Shown here: positions 50,585 to 58,476 of the stretch, piece after piece | Layout: each line of letters opens with the position of its first letter | How positions within the stretch are numbered: position 1 is the first letter of the stretch | DNA from: Rhizobiaceae bacterium | Lineage (GTDB): Bacteria > Pseudomonadota > Alphaproteobacteria > Rhizobiales > Rhizobiaceae | DNA length: 64,000 nucleotides | NCBI GenBank assembly: GCA_023953845.1 | Contig: JAMLJC010000001.1 | Span: 868,001-932,000, forward strand | Direction: 5' to 3' | Notes under the pieces: model-generated | What the model was told of the DNA's origin: nothing | Database searches by the model: none | Seen by the model: the letters and a program-made list of their open reading frames with translations, nothing else | Translations under genes and position numbers: made by a program

Positions 50585-51520
50585 ATGCTCACCGCAGCAG
50601 CCAGACCCGATTCCGCTCCCGTTCTCACAAAAAAGAACCTTGATGCGCCTGCCTTCGTCGTCACCGGACGGGCATCGCTCGCCTTGCAGGACGATATCAC
50701 CATTGCCGGCACGCTCTTCGCGGCCGGAACGGCGATCACGCTGCCCGCCGGCGAGCACAGGCCCGGCTCGGACTTCGGTATCTTCGTCGACGGCGGCACG
50801 CTGATCGCCCTGCCCGACACGCGCGATACGAACGCCGCCGTTCCCGGCCCGCTGGAAAACGGCCTCGTCCAGATCGGCGGCTTCCACTTCGCGCCGGGCG
50901 GCAATGCGACGGCGCGATCTGGCGGCGACGACATCCCGGCCATCAATCCGTTCTCCATCTGGGACCTGTCGTTCCGTCCAGCCTGTCCGGACCCGCGCGG
51001 CATGTTTGTCGTCAGCCTTCCCGATGGCAGCCGCTCGTGGATCGACATCTACAAGCTCGGCGTCGATCATCTGAAGGACGGCACCAGCCGCTGCGGCGTC
51101 ACCATCGCCGACGGCGAGAGCCTGCCCGGCCGCATCGGCGGCAACGGCAAGGTGGCGCGTCTGGATTTTCCGACGGCGCAGGAGATCCTTGGCCATCACG
51201 GCAAGCAGCTGCTCACCTATGACGAGTTCCGCGTCGCGGCCTTCGGCGTGACGGAAAAGACCGCGGCCGGGAAAGACCCGAAGATCACGGCCCTCGACGC
51301 GCCGCGCACCAGCCGTTTCGGCATGATGCAGGCGACGGGCAATCTCTGGGACTGGGGAACCGACGGCGATCCGGACAACCCACGCGCGTCGATCTTCGGC
51401 GGGTGCTGGTGGAGCGGCGACGACGCCGGCTCCCGCTGCGCGGATCTCGACGCCTGGCCGGGCCTCTCGGACGGGCTCATTTCCGCGCGCGGCCGCTGCG
51501 GCCACATGCGGCCTGCATAG
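50585..51520 (+). CDS. DGR target: Mtd-like receptor-binding protein with C-type lectin/FGE fold
   Basis: 311 residues; GGAGA precedes the ATG at 50585. Blocks shared with BPP-1 Mtd (from memory): GGFHFAPGGNA, WDLSFRPACPDPRGM, LGVDHLKDGTS, HHGKQLLTYDEFRVAAFG, then GNLWDWG and the variable repeat. It appears to lack the N-terminal beta-prism of Mtd (381 aa). Residues 274, 277, 280, 285, 287, 290, 293, 294, 297, 298 and 306 differ from the template-encoded version. It should display variable ligand-binding loops on the virion or cell. Confidence 0.9.
   Translation: MLTAAARPDSAPVLTKKNLDAPAFVVTGRASLALQDDITIAGTLFAAGTAITLPAGEHRPGSDFGIFVDGGTLIALPDTRDTNAAVPGPLENGLVQIGGFHFAPGGNATARSGGDDIPAINPFSIWDLSFRPACPDPRGMFVVSLPDGSRSWIDIYKLGVDHLKDGTSRCGVTIADGESLPGRIGGNGKVARLDFPTAQEILGHHGKQLLTYDEFRVAAFGVTEKTAAGKDPKITALDAPRTSRFGMMQATGNLWDWGTDGDPDNPRASIFGGCWWSGDDAGSRCADLDAWPGLSDGLISARGRCGHMRPA
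51380..51502 (+). repeat. DGR variable repeat (VR)
   Basis: It aligns with 51929..52051 at a constant offset of 549 bases without gaps. Sixteen differences: fifteen at template adenines (A to G, C or T) and one T to G at 51403 (silent, GGT to GGG). The last 23 bases (51478..51500, ending CGCTGCG) are identical and GC-rich, matching the IMH position. Confidence 0.95.
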
Positions 51521-51521
51521 G

Positions 51522-51537
51522 CCGCGCGAAAGCGCGG
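51522..51537 (+). promoter_or_regulatory. post-VR hairpin with GAAA tetraloop (DGR target recognition element)
   Basis: CCGCGC-GAAA-GCGCGG, a 6-bp perfect stem, begins 1 base after the target stop codon and about 20 bases after the VR. In BPP-1 a similar hairpin/cruciform with a GRNA loop downstream of VR is needed for efficient retrohoming. No equivalent lies after the TR. Confidence 0.85.
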
Positions 51538-51548
51538 GCTGACCCGAC

Positions 51549-51914
51549 ATGATCAGGGACGCTCACATGCACGCGCCGGGGCTGGCGATCGTTGAGAAGT
51601 ACGAGCAGACGATCGCCTATCTCTATCCGGTCATCCAGCGATTTCCGCGCCGGCACGGCGTGGCGCGCGACGCGTTCCTGAATGTCCTGTTCGATCAGGT
51701 CACCCTGCTCCATCAGGCGGCCAAGTCGGGCCAGCCCTCGAAACTCTACGCGGCGGACGCGAACCTCGCGACGCTGCGCTTCTGGTTGCGCTTCACGGCG
51801 GGTCCAGCCGTCCGGGCCATCACGCCGCGCCAGCACAAGGCCGCGCAGGCCCTTGTGGCCGAGACCGGCGCCATGCTCGGACAGTGGATCAAGACCGCGA
51901 AGGGCAAGGGATGA
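51549..51914 (+). CDS. avd: Avd, DGR accessory variability determinant
   Basis: 121 residues (or 115 from ATG 51567, which has AGGGA at better spacing). Very close to BPP-1 bAvd by memory: KYEQTIAYLYPVIQRFPRRH, GVARDAFLNVL, SKLYAADANLATLRFWLRF and a final helix. Avd is a basic pentameric four-helix-bundle protein that binds the RT and TR RNA and is required for mutagenic cDNA synthesis. Confidence 0.92.
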   Translation: MIRDAHMHAPGLAIVEKYEQTIAYLYPVIQRFPRRHGVARDAFLNVLFDQVTLLHQAAKSGQPSKLYAADANLATLRFWLRFTAGPAVRAITPRQHKAAQALVAETGAMLGQWIKTAKGKG

Positions 51915-51928
51915 ACGGGGTAGAGATG

Positions 51929-52051
51929 CCACGCGCGTCGATCTTCGGCGGTAACTGGTGGAACGGCGACAACGCCGGCTCCCGCTACGCGAATCTCGAC
52001 AACTGGCCGGACAACTCGGACAGGAACATTTCCGCGCGCGGCCGCTGCGAC
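51929..52051 (+). repeat. DGR template repeat (TR)
   Basis: It starts 14 bases after the avd stop. It contains 24 adenines, concentrated in AAC/AAT codons: seven AAY codons plus TAC, GAC and AGG align with VR codons for lectin-loop residues. AAY allows 15 amino acids and no stop codon. A 174-base spacer to the RT ATG probably provides the structured RNA needed for cDNA priming. Confidence 0.95.
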
Positions 52052-52225
52052 GATCCTTTTCCGGCGCGGCCGAGGTCACGGCCCGGCCGGCCCTTCACCA
52101 TGCGGGCAGTCCCGCAGGGGTGGTCGGCCCGCTCATCCCGCTTCGGCGAACACACTTCTGGGTCCGGCAGAGCGGGGAGTAGCGCCGTCAGGCGTCGAAA
52201 CCCGCGGCCGGCACGCGAGGCCGCC

Positions 52226-53209
52226 ATGGGCAAGAAACACCGCAATCTCATCGACAGGATCACCGCCGATGCCAACATGATGGAGGCGTGGCGCCTCACC
52301 CGGCGCGGCCGGCGCCTTGCGGCATCTGGGCTGGAGTTCAAGGAATACGCCGTCCTCAACCTGCACCGGCTCGCGGCCGCGATGCGCGACGGCAGCTATA
52401 GCGAGGGCGAGCCGACGCGGTTCCTGATCTGGGACCCCAAGCGCCGCGAGATCGCCGCGCTCCCCTTCCGTGATCGCATTGCACAGCACGCGCTCTGCGC
52501 CGTCATCGGCCCGATCTTCGACGCAACGCTGTTGCCCAACACCTTCGCCTGTCGCACAGGCAAGGGAACGCATGCCGGCGTCAGGGCCGTGCAGGCGGAG
52601 CTGCGTCGCCGGCGGCGGGCGGGACGCGCAACCTGGGTGCTCAAGACGGACTTCTCGCGTTACTTCGCATCGATCGACCGGGCTGTGCTCTGGCGCATGA
52701 TCGAGGCCAAGATCAGCTGCCGCGCCACGCTTCGGCTGATCGAGGCGATGATCCCGCGATCCGGCATCGGCCTGCCGATCGGCAGTCTCGTGTCGCAGAT
52801 CTTCGCCAACGTCTATGGCTGCATCGTCGACCGTCATCTTCAGCAGGACCTCGGCGAGCGCTTCTGGTATCGCTACATGGACGATCTCGTCGTGCTCGGC
52901 GACTGCCCCAACCATCTGCGCCGGGTTAAGGCCTCGATCGAGACCCTGTCGCGGCGGCGGCTCGGCCTGCGCTTCTCCAAATGGTCGATCCAGCCGGCGT
53001 CGCGCGGCGTCAACTTCCTCGGCTATCGCATCTGGGCGACGCACAAGCTGCTGCGTCGCGATTCCGTCAAGCGCGCCCGCCGCAAGATCGCAGCCATGCG
53101 CGCGAGCGGCGACGACGAACGGCTCGCCCATTTCCTCTCGGCCTGGACGGGACACGCCGGCTGGGCTGACAGCCATAATCTGCTCAAATCGCTCGGGGTG
53201 GCAGAATGA
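52226..53209 (+). CDS. brt: DGR reverse transcriptase (Brt-like)
   Basis: 327 residues from the ATG at 52226 (GAGG upstream), matching BPP-1 Brt (328 aa). RT motifs: EIAALPFRDRIAQHALC, PNTFACRTGKGTHAGV, WVLKTDFSRYFASIDR (motif A Asp), GIGLPIGSLVSQIFANVYG (motif B/4 with IGxxxSQ), YRYMDDLVVLG (YMDD, 217-220), and INFLGYRIW-type GVNFLGYRIWATHKLLR. No disruption is seen. The frame is open back through the TR. Confidence 0.96.
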   Translation: MGKKHRNLIDRITADANMMEAWRLTRRGRRLAASGLEFKEYAVLNLHRLAAAMRDGSYSEGEPTRFLIWDPKRREIAALPFRDRIAQHALCAVIGPIFDATLLPNTFACRTGKGTHAGVRAVQAELRRRRRAGRATWVLKTDFSRYFASIDRAVLWRMIEAKISCRATLRLIEAMIPRSGIGLPIGSLVSQIFANVYGCIVDRHLQQDLGERFWYRYMDDLVVLGDCPNHLRRVKASIETLSRRRLGLRFSKWSIQPASRGVNFLGYRIWATHKLLRRDSVKRARRKIAAMRASGDDERLAHFLSAWTGHAGWADSHNLLKSLGVAE

Positions 53210-53514
53210 GCGCACGGCCAAAACGTGACAATCTCGCCCCGACACTTGATGAACTGCCGATGTTTGCGACGGATCGGCAGATCGCCGAAGCCATCGTCGG
53301 CAAGGACGCCGCCGAAAAATGGATGCGAGAACGGCTGCCGACACTTGCGGGAAAGCCCGGTTTCCCCAAGATTGACGAATTCCACGGCGGCAGGCCGGTG
53401 AAGCTCGTCGCGCGGTTCTATGACGACTATCTTGGAACCGCGAGAACATCGCCCGCTCCGGCGCGCGGAATAGAGGATGCCAGCGCATGGAAACCGTCAA
53501 AGCGCCGGGCCTGA
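53206..53514 (+). CDS. putative excisionase/AlpA-like DNA-binding protein
   Basis: 102 residues; ATGA overlap with the RT stop. A winged-helix-like start (FATDRQIAEAIVGKDAAEKW, LPTLAGKPGFPKIDEFHGGR) resembles Xis/AlpA proteins, in which a short HTH precedes a GRP-type wing. It overlaps the integrase by 28 bases, the usual xis-int linkage. Function inferred. Confidence 0.62.
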   Translation: MSARPKRDNLAPTLDELPMFATDRQIAEAIVGKDAAEKWMRERLPTLAGKPGFPKIDEFHGGRPVKLVARFYDDYLGTARTSPAPARGIEDASAWKPSKRRA

Positions 53515-54713
53515 AATGGCGCAAACTCGCGGGCGGCCTGTCACCGGTATGGGTCGCCGACGAGGCCGCTGTCGCAGCAGGCTATCTGCCGAAAACGATG
53601 AACCTCAAGCATCTTGCCGGAGATCCGCAGATGCTTGTCGCCAAGTGCAACGCCTTGCAGGCCGATCTCGCTTTGTGGCGCACGGGATACCGTCGCGACC
53701 TCCTGAAATTCGACGGCACGATCCGATCGCTGCTCGACATTTACGAGACGCATGAACGCAGCCCCTACCGCGCGCTCAAGCCCGGCTCACGTCGCCCGTA
53801 CAATCACTATCTGCGTCGGATTCGCGGCCATATCGGTACGCGCTACGTCAACGACATCACGGGTGTCGACGTGCTCAACTGGCACGAAGTCTGGTCGGAA
53901 GAGGGTAAGCACCTCGCCGCCGCAGCAATGGCGCGCGCCGTTCTTGAGGCTGCCATAAGCTTCGGCATCATGCTCCGGAAAGAAGGATGCGCCGAGCTGG
54001 CTTTGATCTTCCGCGAGACGCGCCGCAAGCTGCCGGGGCCTCGCCCGCGAAAGGCGGTGCTCACGGCCGAGCAGGTCATTGCAGCGCGAAAGGCCGCCCA
54101 TGCCGACGGTCGGCCGAGCTGCGCCCTTGCCTACGCGCTCGCCTTCGAGACGACGCTCCGGCTCTGGGATGTCATCGGCCAATGGTACCCAATCGACTGG
54201 CGTGACGTGTCCGACGTCATCCATGCCGACCGCAAGGAGAAATGGGTAGGCGTACGCTGGGAAGACATCGACCAGAGCATGCGCGTGACCTACACGCCGT
54301 CGAAGACAGCCACGCGAACCGGAGCGACGATTTCCTATCCGCTCACGCAGGCCCCCATGGTGCTTGAGGAGTTGGCCCACTGGCCGGAGGAAAAGCGCAA
54401 CGGCCCGATCATCGTCTCAGAAAAGACGGGTCTGCCCTACAGGGAACTGCCCTTCCAGACGTGCTGGCGTAAGGACCGCAAGGCGGCCGGCATTCCTTCG
54501 ACTGTGTGGGCGCGTGATTTGCGCGCGTCTGGTATCTCCGAAGGCCGCGCCGCCGATGTCTCGACGGACGATGCCGCAAAGGTCGCGGGACATTCCAGCA
54601 CCCGCACGACCGATATCTATGACCGTGCCGTGATCGAGGCGACGAACCGCTTCGCAGCGGCCAGAATCAAAGGCCGCGAACAGAGCGGTAACGGGAGCGG
54701 TAACGGGCGGTAA
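53487..54713 (+). CDS. int: tyrosine recombinase integrase
   Basis: 408 residues. N-terminal SAM-like core-binding region (SRRPYNHYLRRIRGHIGTRY, DITGVDVLNWHEVW), then the catalytic domain: R225 in ETTLRLWD, K273 in TPSKTATRTG, R343-D-L-R346 (the usual His of HxxR is Arg), H369 in AGHSSTRTTDIYDR and Y378 nucleophile. It integrates and, with the xis-like protein, excises the prophage at the 18-bp att core that lies 46 bases downstream. Confidence 0.94.
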   Translation: METVKAPGLKWRKLAGGLSPVWVADEAAVAAGYLPKTMNLKHLAGDPQMLVAKCNALQADLALWRTGYRRDLLKFDGTIRSLLDIYETHERSPYRALKPGSRRPYNHYLRRIRGHIGTRYVNDITGVDVLNWHEVWSEEGKHLAAAAMARAVLEAAISFGIMLRKEGCAELALIFRETRRKLPGPRPRKAVLTAEQVIAARKAAHADGRPSCALAYALAFETTLRLWDVIGQWYPIDWRDVSDVIHADRKEKWVGVRWEDIDQSMRVTYTPSKTATRTGATISYPLTQAPMVLEELAHWPEEKRNGPIIVSEKTGLPYRELPFQTCWRKDRKAAGIPSTVWARDLRASGISEGRAADVSTDDAAKVAGHSSTRTTDIYDRAVIEATNRFAAARIKGREQSGNGSGNGR

Positions 54714-54758
54714 CATGCCGCCCGCAAAGCCTTGCGCCACAAGGCACACAAAATGGAG

Positions 54759-54776
54759 ATGGTTAATGCCCCCTTT
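54759..54776. repeat. attR core, 18-bp direct repeat
   Basis: ATGGTTAATGCCCCCTTT, identical to attL at 8253..8270. It lies between the integrase and the host ftsK gene. Confidence 0.92.
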
Positions 54777-54777
54777 A
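54763..54777 (+). promoter_or_regulatory. CtrA-like box (TTAA-N7-TTTA) in the ftsK upstream region
   Basis: TTAA-TGCCCCC-TTTA matches the alphaproteobacterial CtrA consensus TTAA-N7-TTAA with one change, and its left half sits in ATGGTTAA, the complement of the TTAACCAT half-site. It overlaps all but one base of the att core. It lies about 80 bases before the ftsK ATG. Binding is inferred. Confidence 0.5.
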
Positions 54778-54857
54778 CCAAACGCCTCCTAGGGTAGGGC
54801 GACCGTCCCGGCGACTGATTCTGCGGGACGGCTTTGCCTTGCGCGAATGGGTGATGC

Positions 54858-57515
54858 ATGCGTTCTGGTGTGGCGGCACCGCTGTCTCTGATCGAAACCG
54901 GCTCCGGCCTCGGCCTCTTCATGCGGCGCCAGCTCGGCCGCGCCGGAGGCCTCGCCCTGCTCGGCGGTGTGGCCTTCGCGCTCGCGGCGCTGGGGACATG
55001 GAACGTCGCCGACCCGAGCTTCAGCCATGCCACCGACGCGCCCGTGACCAACGCCATGGGCTATCCCGGCGCCATCTTTTCCGATCTGGCCATGCAGTTC
55101 TTCGGCCTGTCCTCCGTCGCGGCGCTCGTGCCGGCGGTGATCTGGGCGCTGTTTCTGCTGAGCGGGAAGCGAATCGACCGGATCGGGAAGAGAAGCATGG
55201 CGTGGTTCGCCGGCGCGCTGTTCGCCGCGGCAATCGCCGGCTGCATCGCGCCGCCGCCGACATGGCCGCTGCCCACCGGCCTCGGCGGCGTCTTCGGCGA
55301 CATGATGCTCAAGGTTCCCGGCATTTTCGCCGGCGGCTATCCGACCGGCTTCCTGGCAACCATTCTGATGGCCGTCTTCGCCCTGCCGGCGCTCTGGCTG
55401 TTCGCCTTCGGCTCGGCGCTGCTGTCGCGTCCGCCTTCGGTCGAGGACGATCTCGTCGCTCCCGATGCGCATGAGGACGAGGCCGACGAGGAAGACGACA
55501 CCAGCGACGGCCTGCTGGCGCTGGGCGCGGTGACGCACTGGTTCCTCTCGGCCCGGGCCTTCGTGCGCCGCCGTTTGGCGGCGATGCGGACGCGCGATGA
55601 CGACTATCTCGAAGGCATCGCGCGCAAACCCGGCTGGCGCGCGGCGGCCGAGCGCGTCGAATATGCCGAGCGGCAGGAGGCGCATGTCAGCCAGAACGGC
55701 CGCGCCCGCGTCGAGCCGGAATTCTTCGCCGCCATGGTTTCCAACGGCCGCGCCCAGCGCGACATGGAGCCCGACCTTGATTTCGACGATGATGACGAAC
55801 CCGTGGCCTTCGCTGTCGACGACGAGGACGATGAGCTCGCGCGGCGGGCCGCTTCTGCGCGCAACGTCAACGTCCAGAACTTCCGCAGCACGGCCGGCCA
55901 GCGCGTCGCCGCGCCCGCGCCGCGTCCGCAGCCAAGCGCCCGCCTCACCCGCGAGGCGCAGACCTCGCTGATCGGCTCCGACAGGTTCGAAATGCCGGCG
56001 CTGCATTTCCTTGCCGAGCCGAAGAGCATCGCCAAGGATCCGTCACTGTCCAAGGACGCGCTGGAGCAGAACGCACGCCTTCTGGAGGGCGTGCTGGAGG
56101 ATTTCGGCGTCAAGGGCGAGATCATCCAGGTGCGGCCGGGTCCGGTCGTCACGCTCTATGAGCTGGAGCCGGCGCCGGGCATCAAGTCGAGCCGCGTCAT
56201 CGGACTCGCCGACGACATCGCCCGCTCGATGAGCGCCATCGCCTGCCGCGTCGCCGTCGTGCCGGGCCGCAACGCCATCGGCATCGAACTGCCGAACGCC
56301 AAGCGCGAGACGGTCTATCTGCGCGAGATCCTCGGCAGCCGCGATTTCGAGCAGACCAAGGCGAAGCTCGCGCTGGCGCTCGGCAAGACGATCAACGGCG
56401 AGGCGGTCACCGTCGATATCGCCAAGATGCCGCACGTTCTGGTCGCCGGCACCACCGGCTCCGGCAAGTCGGTCGCGATCAACACCATGATCCTGTCCCT
56501 GCTCTACCGCATGACGCCGGAGCAGTGCCGCCTCATCATGATTGACCCGAAGATGTTGGAGCTGTCGGTCTATGACGGCATCCCGCACCTGCTGACGCCC
56601 GTCGTCACCGATCCGAAGAAGGCGGTGGTGGCGCTGAAATGGACGGTTCGCGAGATGGAGGACCGATATCGCAAGATGTCGAAGGTCGGCGTCCGCAACA
56701 TCGACGGCTTCAACCAGCGCGTCGGCGAGGCCGAGAAGAAGGGCGAGCCGATCTCCCGCACGGTGCAGACCGGCTTCGATCGCGAGACCGGCGAGGCGAT
56801 CTACGAGACGGAGGAGCTCGACCTGTCGCCGATGCCCTACATCGTCGTCATCATCGACGAGATGGCCGACCTGATGATGGTTGCTGGCAAGGACATCGAA
56901 GGCGCGGTGCAGCGGCTCGCCCAGATGGCGCGCGCCGCCGGCATTCACGTCATCATGGCGACGCAGCGCCCGTCCGTGGACGTCATCACCGGCACCATCA
57001 AGGCGAACTTCCCGACGCGCATCTCCTTCCAGGTCACGTCGAAGATCGACAGCCGCACGATTCTCGGCGAGCAGGGCGCGGAGCAGCTGCTCGGCATGGG
57101 CGACATGCTCTACATGGCCGGCGGCGGCCGCATCCAGCGCGTGCACGGGCCTTTCGTCTCCGACGAGGAGGTCGAGAAGGTCGTCGCCCACCTCAAGCTG
57201 CAAGGAGCTCCGGAATATCTCGACGCGATCACGCAGGACGACGACGAGGACGACGACGAACCGAAGGGCAAGGGCGGCTCCGGCGGCGGGGACGGCGGCA
57301 ACTTCGAGGACTCGGAAGACCCGTACGATCAGGCGGTCGCCGTGGTGCTGCGCGACGGCAAGGCATCCACCAGCTATATCCAGCGCCGCCTGGGCATCGG
57401 CTACAACCGAGCCGCCTCGATCATCGAGCGCATGGAAAAAGAGGGTATCGTCGGCGCGGCGAATCATGCCGGAAAGCGCGAAATCCTCGTGCCGACCGAA
57501 GAGGACAAGTTTTAG
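54858..57515 (+). CDS. ftsK: DNA translocase FtsK
   Basis: 885 residues. Four N-terminal membrane segments (about 25-190), an acidic low-complexity linker (about 195-380), then the motor: Walker A AGTTGSGKSVAIN (about 530), Walker B YIVVIIDEMADL (about 661) and a C-terminal winged-helix gamma domain (YDQAVAVVLRDGKASTSYIQ, RRLGIGYNRAASIIERMEKE). It coordinates chromosome dimer resolution and terminus segregation with division. Start at 54858 chosen for length and context. Confidence 0.97.
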   Translation: MRSGVAAPLSLIETGSGLGLFMRRQLGRAGGLALLGGVAFALAALGTWNVADPSFSHATDAPVTNAMGYPGAIFSDLAMQFFGLSSVAALVPAVIWALFLLSGKRIDRIGKRSMAWFAGALFAAAIAGCIAPPPTWPLPTGLGGVFGDMMLKVPGIFAGGYPTGFLATILMAVFALPALWLFAFGSALLSRPPSVEDDLVAPDAHEDEADEEDDTSDGLLALGAVTHWFLSARAFVRRRLAAMRTRDDDYLEGIARKPGWRAAAERVEYAERQEAHVSQNGRARVEPEFFAAMVSNGRAQRDMEPDLDFDDDDEPVAFAVDDEDDELARRAASARNVNVQNFRSTAGQRVAAPAPRPQPSARLTREAQTSLIGSDRFEMPALHFLAEPKSIAKDPSLSKDALEQNARLLEGVLEDFGVKGEIIQVRPGPVVTLYELEPAPGIKSSRVIGLADDIARSMSAIACRVAVVPGRNAIGIELPNAKRETVYLREILGSRDFEQTKAKLALALGKTINGEAVTVDIAKMPHVLVAGTTGSGKSVAINTMILSLLYRMTPEQCRLIMIDPKMLELSVYDGIPHLLTPVVTDPKKAVVALKWTVREMEDRYRKMSKVGVRNIDGFNQRVGEAEKKGEPISRTVQTGFDRETGEAIYETEELDLSPMPYIVVIIDEMADLMMVAGKDIEGAVQRLAQMARAAGIHVIMATQRPSVDVITGTIKANFPTRISFQVTSKIDSRTILGEQGAEQLLGMGDMLYMAGGGRIQRVHGPFVSDEEVEKVVAHLKLQGAPEYLDAITQDDDEDDDEPKGKGGSGGGDGGNFEDSEDPYDQAVAVVLRDGKASTSYIQRRLGIGYNRAASIIERMEKEGIVGAANHAGKREILVPTEEDKF

Positions 57516-57644
57516 TGTTGCCGGGCGCGGCTCCGGTTGGAACCGTGCCGCCCAAATTCGCGTTTCCGACGAGTTTCCGTCGCCAAACTTCAGCCCAACT
57601 GGCTTTGTAGGCCGTTCGGGCGATTTGCAGGAAAGTATAGAGAT

Positions 57645-58319
57645 ATGGAAAAGATCTCCGGCTCAGGCCTTCTCACCCGTCGGTCCGTTCTCGGCTTCGC
57701 GTTTGCCGGAGCTGGCGCGATCGCGTTGCAGGCGGTTCCCGGCTTCGCGCTGATCGCGACCGCGCAGGCGGCGTCCAACACCGCCCAGAAGATCGCCGAT
57801 CATTTTTCGGCTGTGAAGAGCATGACCGGCGAGTTCGTCCAGTTCGGTCCGCGTGGAGAGCAGACGGGCGGAAAATTCTATATACAGCGGCCGGGCAAGA
57901 TACGCTTCAACTACGAGGCGCCTTCCGCCTACCGCGTCATCGCCGACGGCACGTCGGTCGCGATCGACAACCGCAAGCTCAATACGATGGATGTCTATCC
58001 CCTGTCGAAGACGCCGCTGAAGCTGCTGCTCGACGACCGGATCGATCTGTCCGGCGGGCGCGTGAAGAGCATCAAGGAAGAGGATGACCTGACGACCATA
58101 CAGCTTGGCGACAAGCAGATATTCGGCAACTCGAAGATCACGATGATGTTCGATCCCTCGAGCTATGAACTGCGCCAATGGACCATTACCGACGCGCAGG
58201 GCAAGGACACCACGGTGATGATCTTTAATACCAAACAGGGGGTCGCCATAGACGCCGACCTTTTCAAGATCGACTACCGCCGAAATCTCCAGGTCAACAG
58301 CAGGAAGCGGGACGGATAA
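57645..58319 (+). CDS. lolA: outer-membrane lipoprotein carrier protein LolA
   Basis: 224 residues from the ATG at 57645. An N-terminal export signal contains LTRRSVLGFAFAGAGAIAL, a twin-arginine-like motif, with a probable cleavage after TAQA (about 42). The mature part has LolA features: KSMTGEFVQFGPRGEQTGGK, FYIQRPGKIRFNYEAPSAYR, MDVYPLSKTPLKLLL. LolA shuttles lipoproteins across the periplasm. It lies downstream of ftsK as in many bacteria. Confidence 0.93.
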   Translation: MEKISGSGLLTRRSVLGFAFAGAGAIALQAVPGFALIATAQAASNTAQKIADHFSAVKSMTGEFVQFGPRGEQTGGKFYIQRPGKIRFNYEAPSAYRVIADGTSVAIDNRKLNTMDVYPLSKTPLKLLLDDRIDLSGGRVKSIKEEDDLTTIQLGDKQIFGNSKITMMFDPSSYELRQWTITDAQGKDTTVMIFNTKQGVAIDADLFKIDYRRNLQVNSRKRDG

Positions 58320-58476
58320 AGGCCGCCCTCTCCCCCGGACGTGATGGAATGGCGTCGCGCGGAAGCGCGGCGCCATTCGCTTTTGGCCGTTACGAACGGT
58401 TAAGTATCTGACTTCAGTGAATTTTCAGCGCTTTGCTCTATTCCGGATCGTTGTAGCAGTCAGATGAGGCAGCCAC

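Larger units (their letters stand above)
50585..53209 (+). other. diversity-generating retroelement (DGR), mtd-avd-TR-brt order
   Basis: A complete, compact cassette: target gene with VR, post-VR hairpin, avd, TR and reverse transcriptase, all on the + strand in the same order as Bordetella phage BPP-1. TR RNA is copied by the RT with random incorporation at adenines and the cDNA replaces the VR. Confidence 0.95.
8253..54776. mobile_element. complete HK97-type temperate siphovirus prophage (about 46.5 kb)
   Basis: The element is bounded by an exact 18-bp direct repeat and contains every expected module: integrase, Cro/CI-like switch, early operon with methyltransferases, NusG-like antiterminator, terminases, HK97 capsid genes, long-tail genes with a 1632-residue tape measure, and lysis genes. 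No key gene is visibly broken. Late genes read leftward, and the integrase and DGR read rightward. A long tape measure, tail tube and tail chaperones without a sheath gene indicate a flexible non-contractile tail. Confidence 0.95.

Noticed and set aside
52226..53209. Group II intron or retron reverse transcriptase
   Set aside because: No maturase domain, intron ends or msr/msd-type RNA; the A-directed TR/VR pair, Avd and target gene identify a DGR.
54683..54714. Three GCGGTAACGG-like units at the integrase 3' end as arm-type sites
   Set aside because: They encode the repetitive SGNGSGNGR tail of the integrase; no matching sites near attL.
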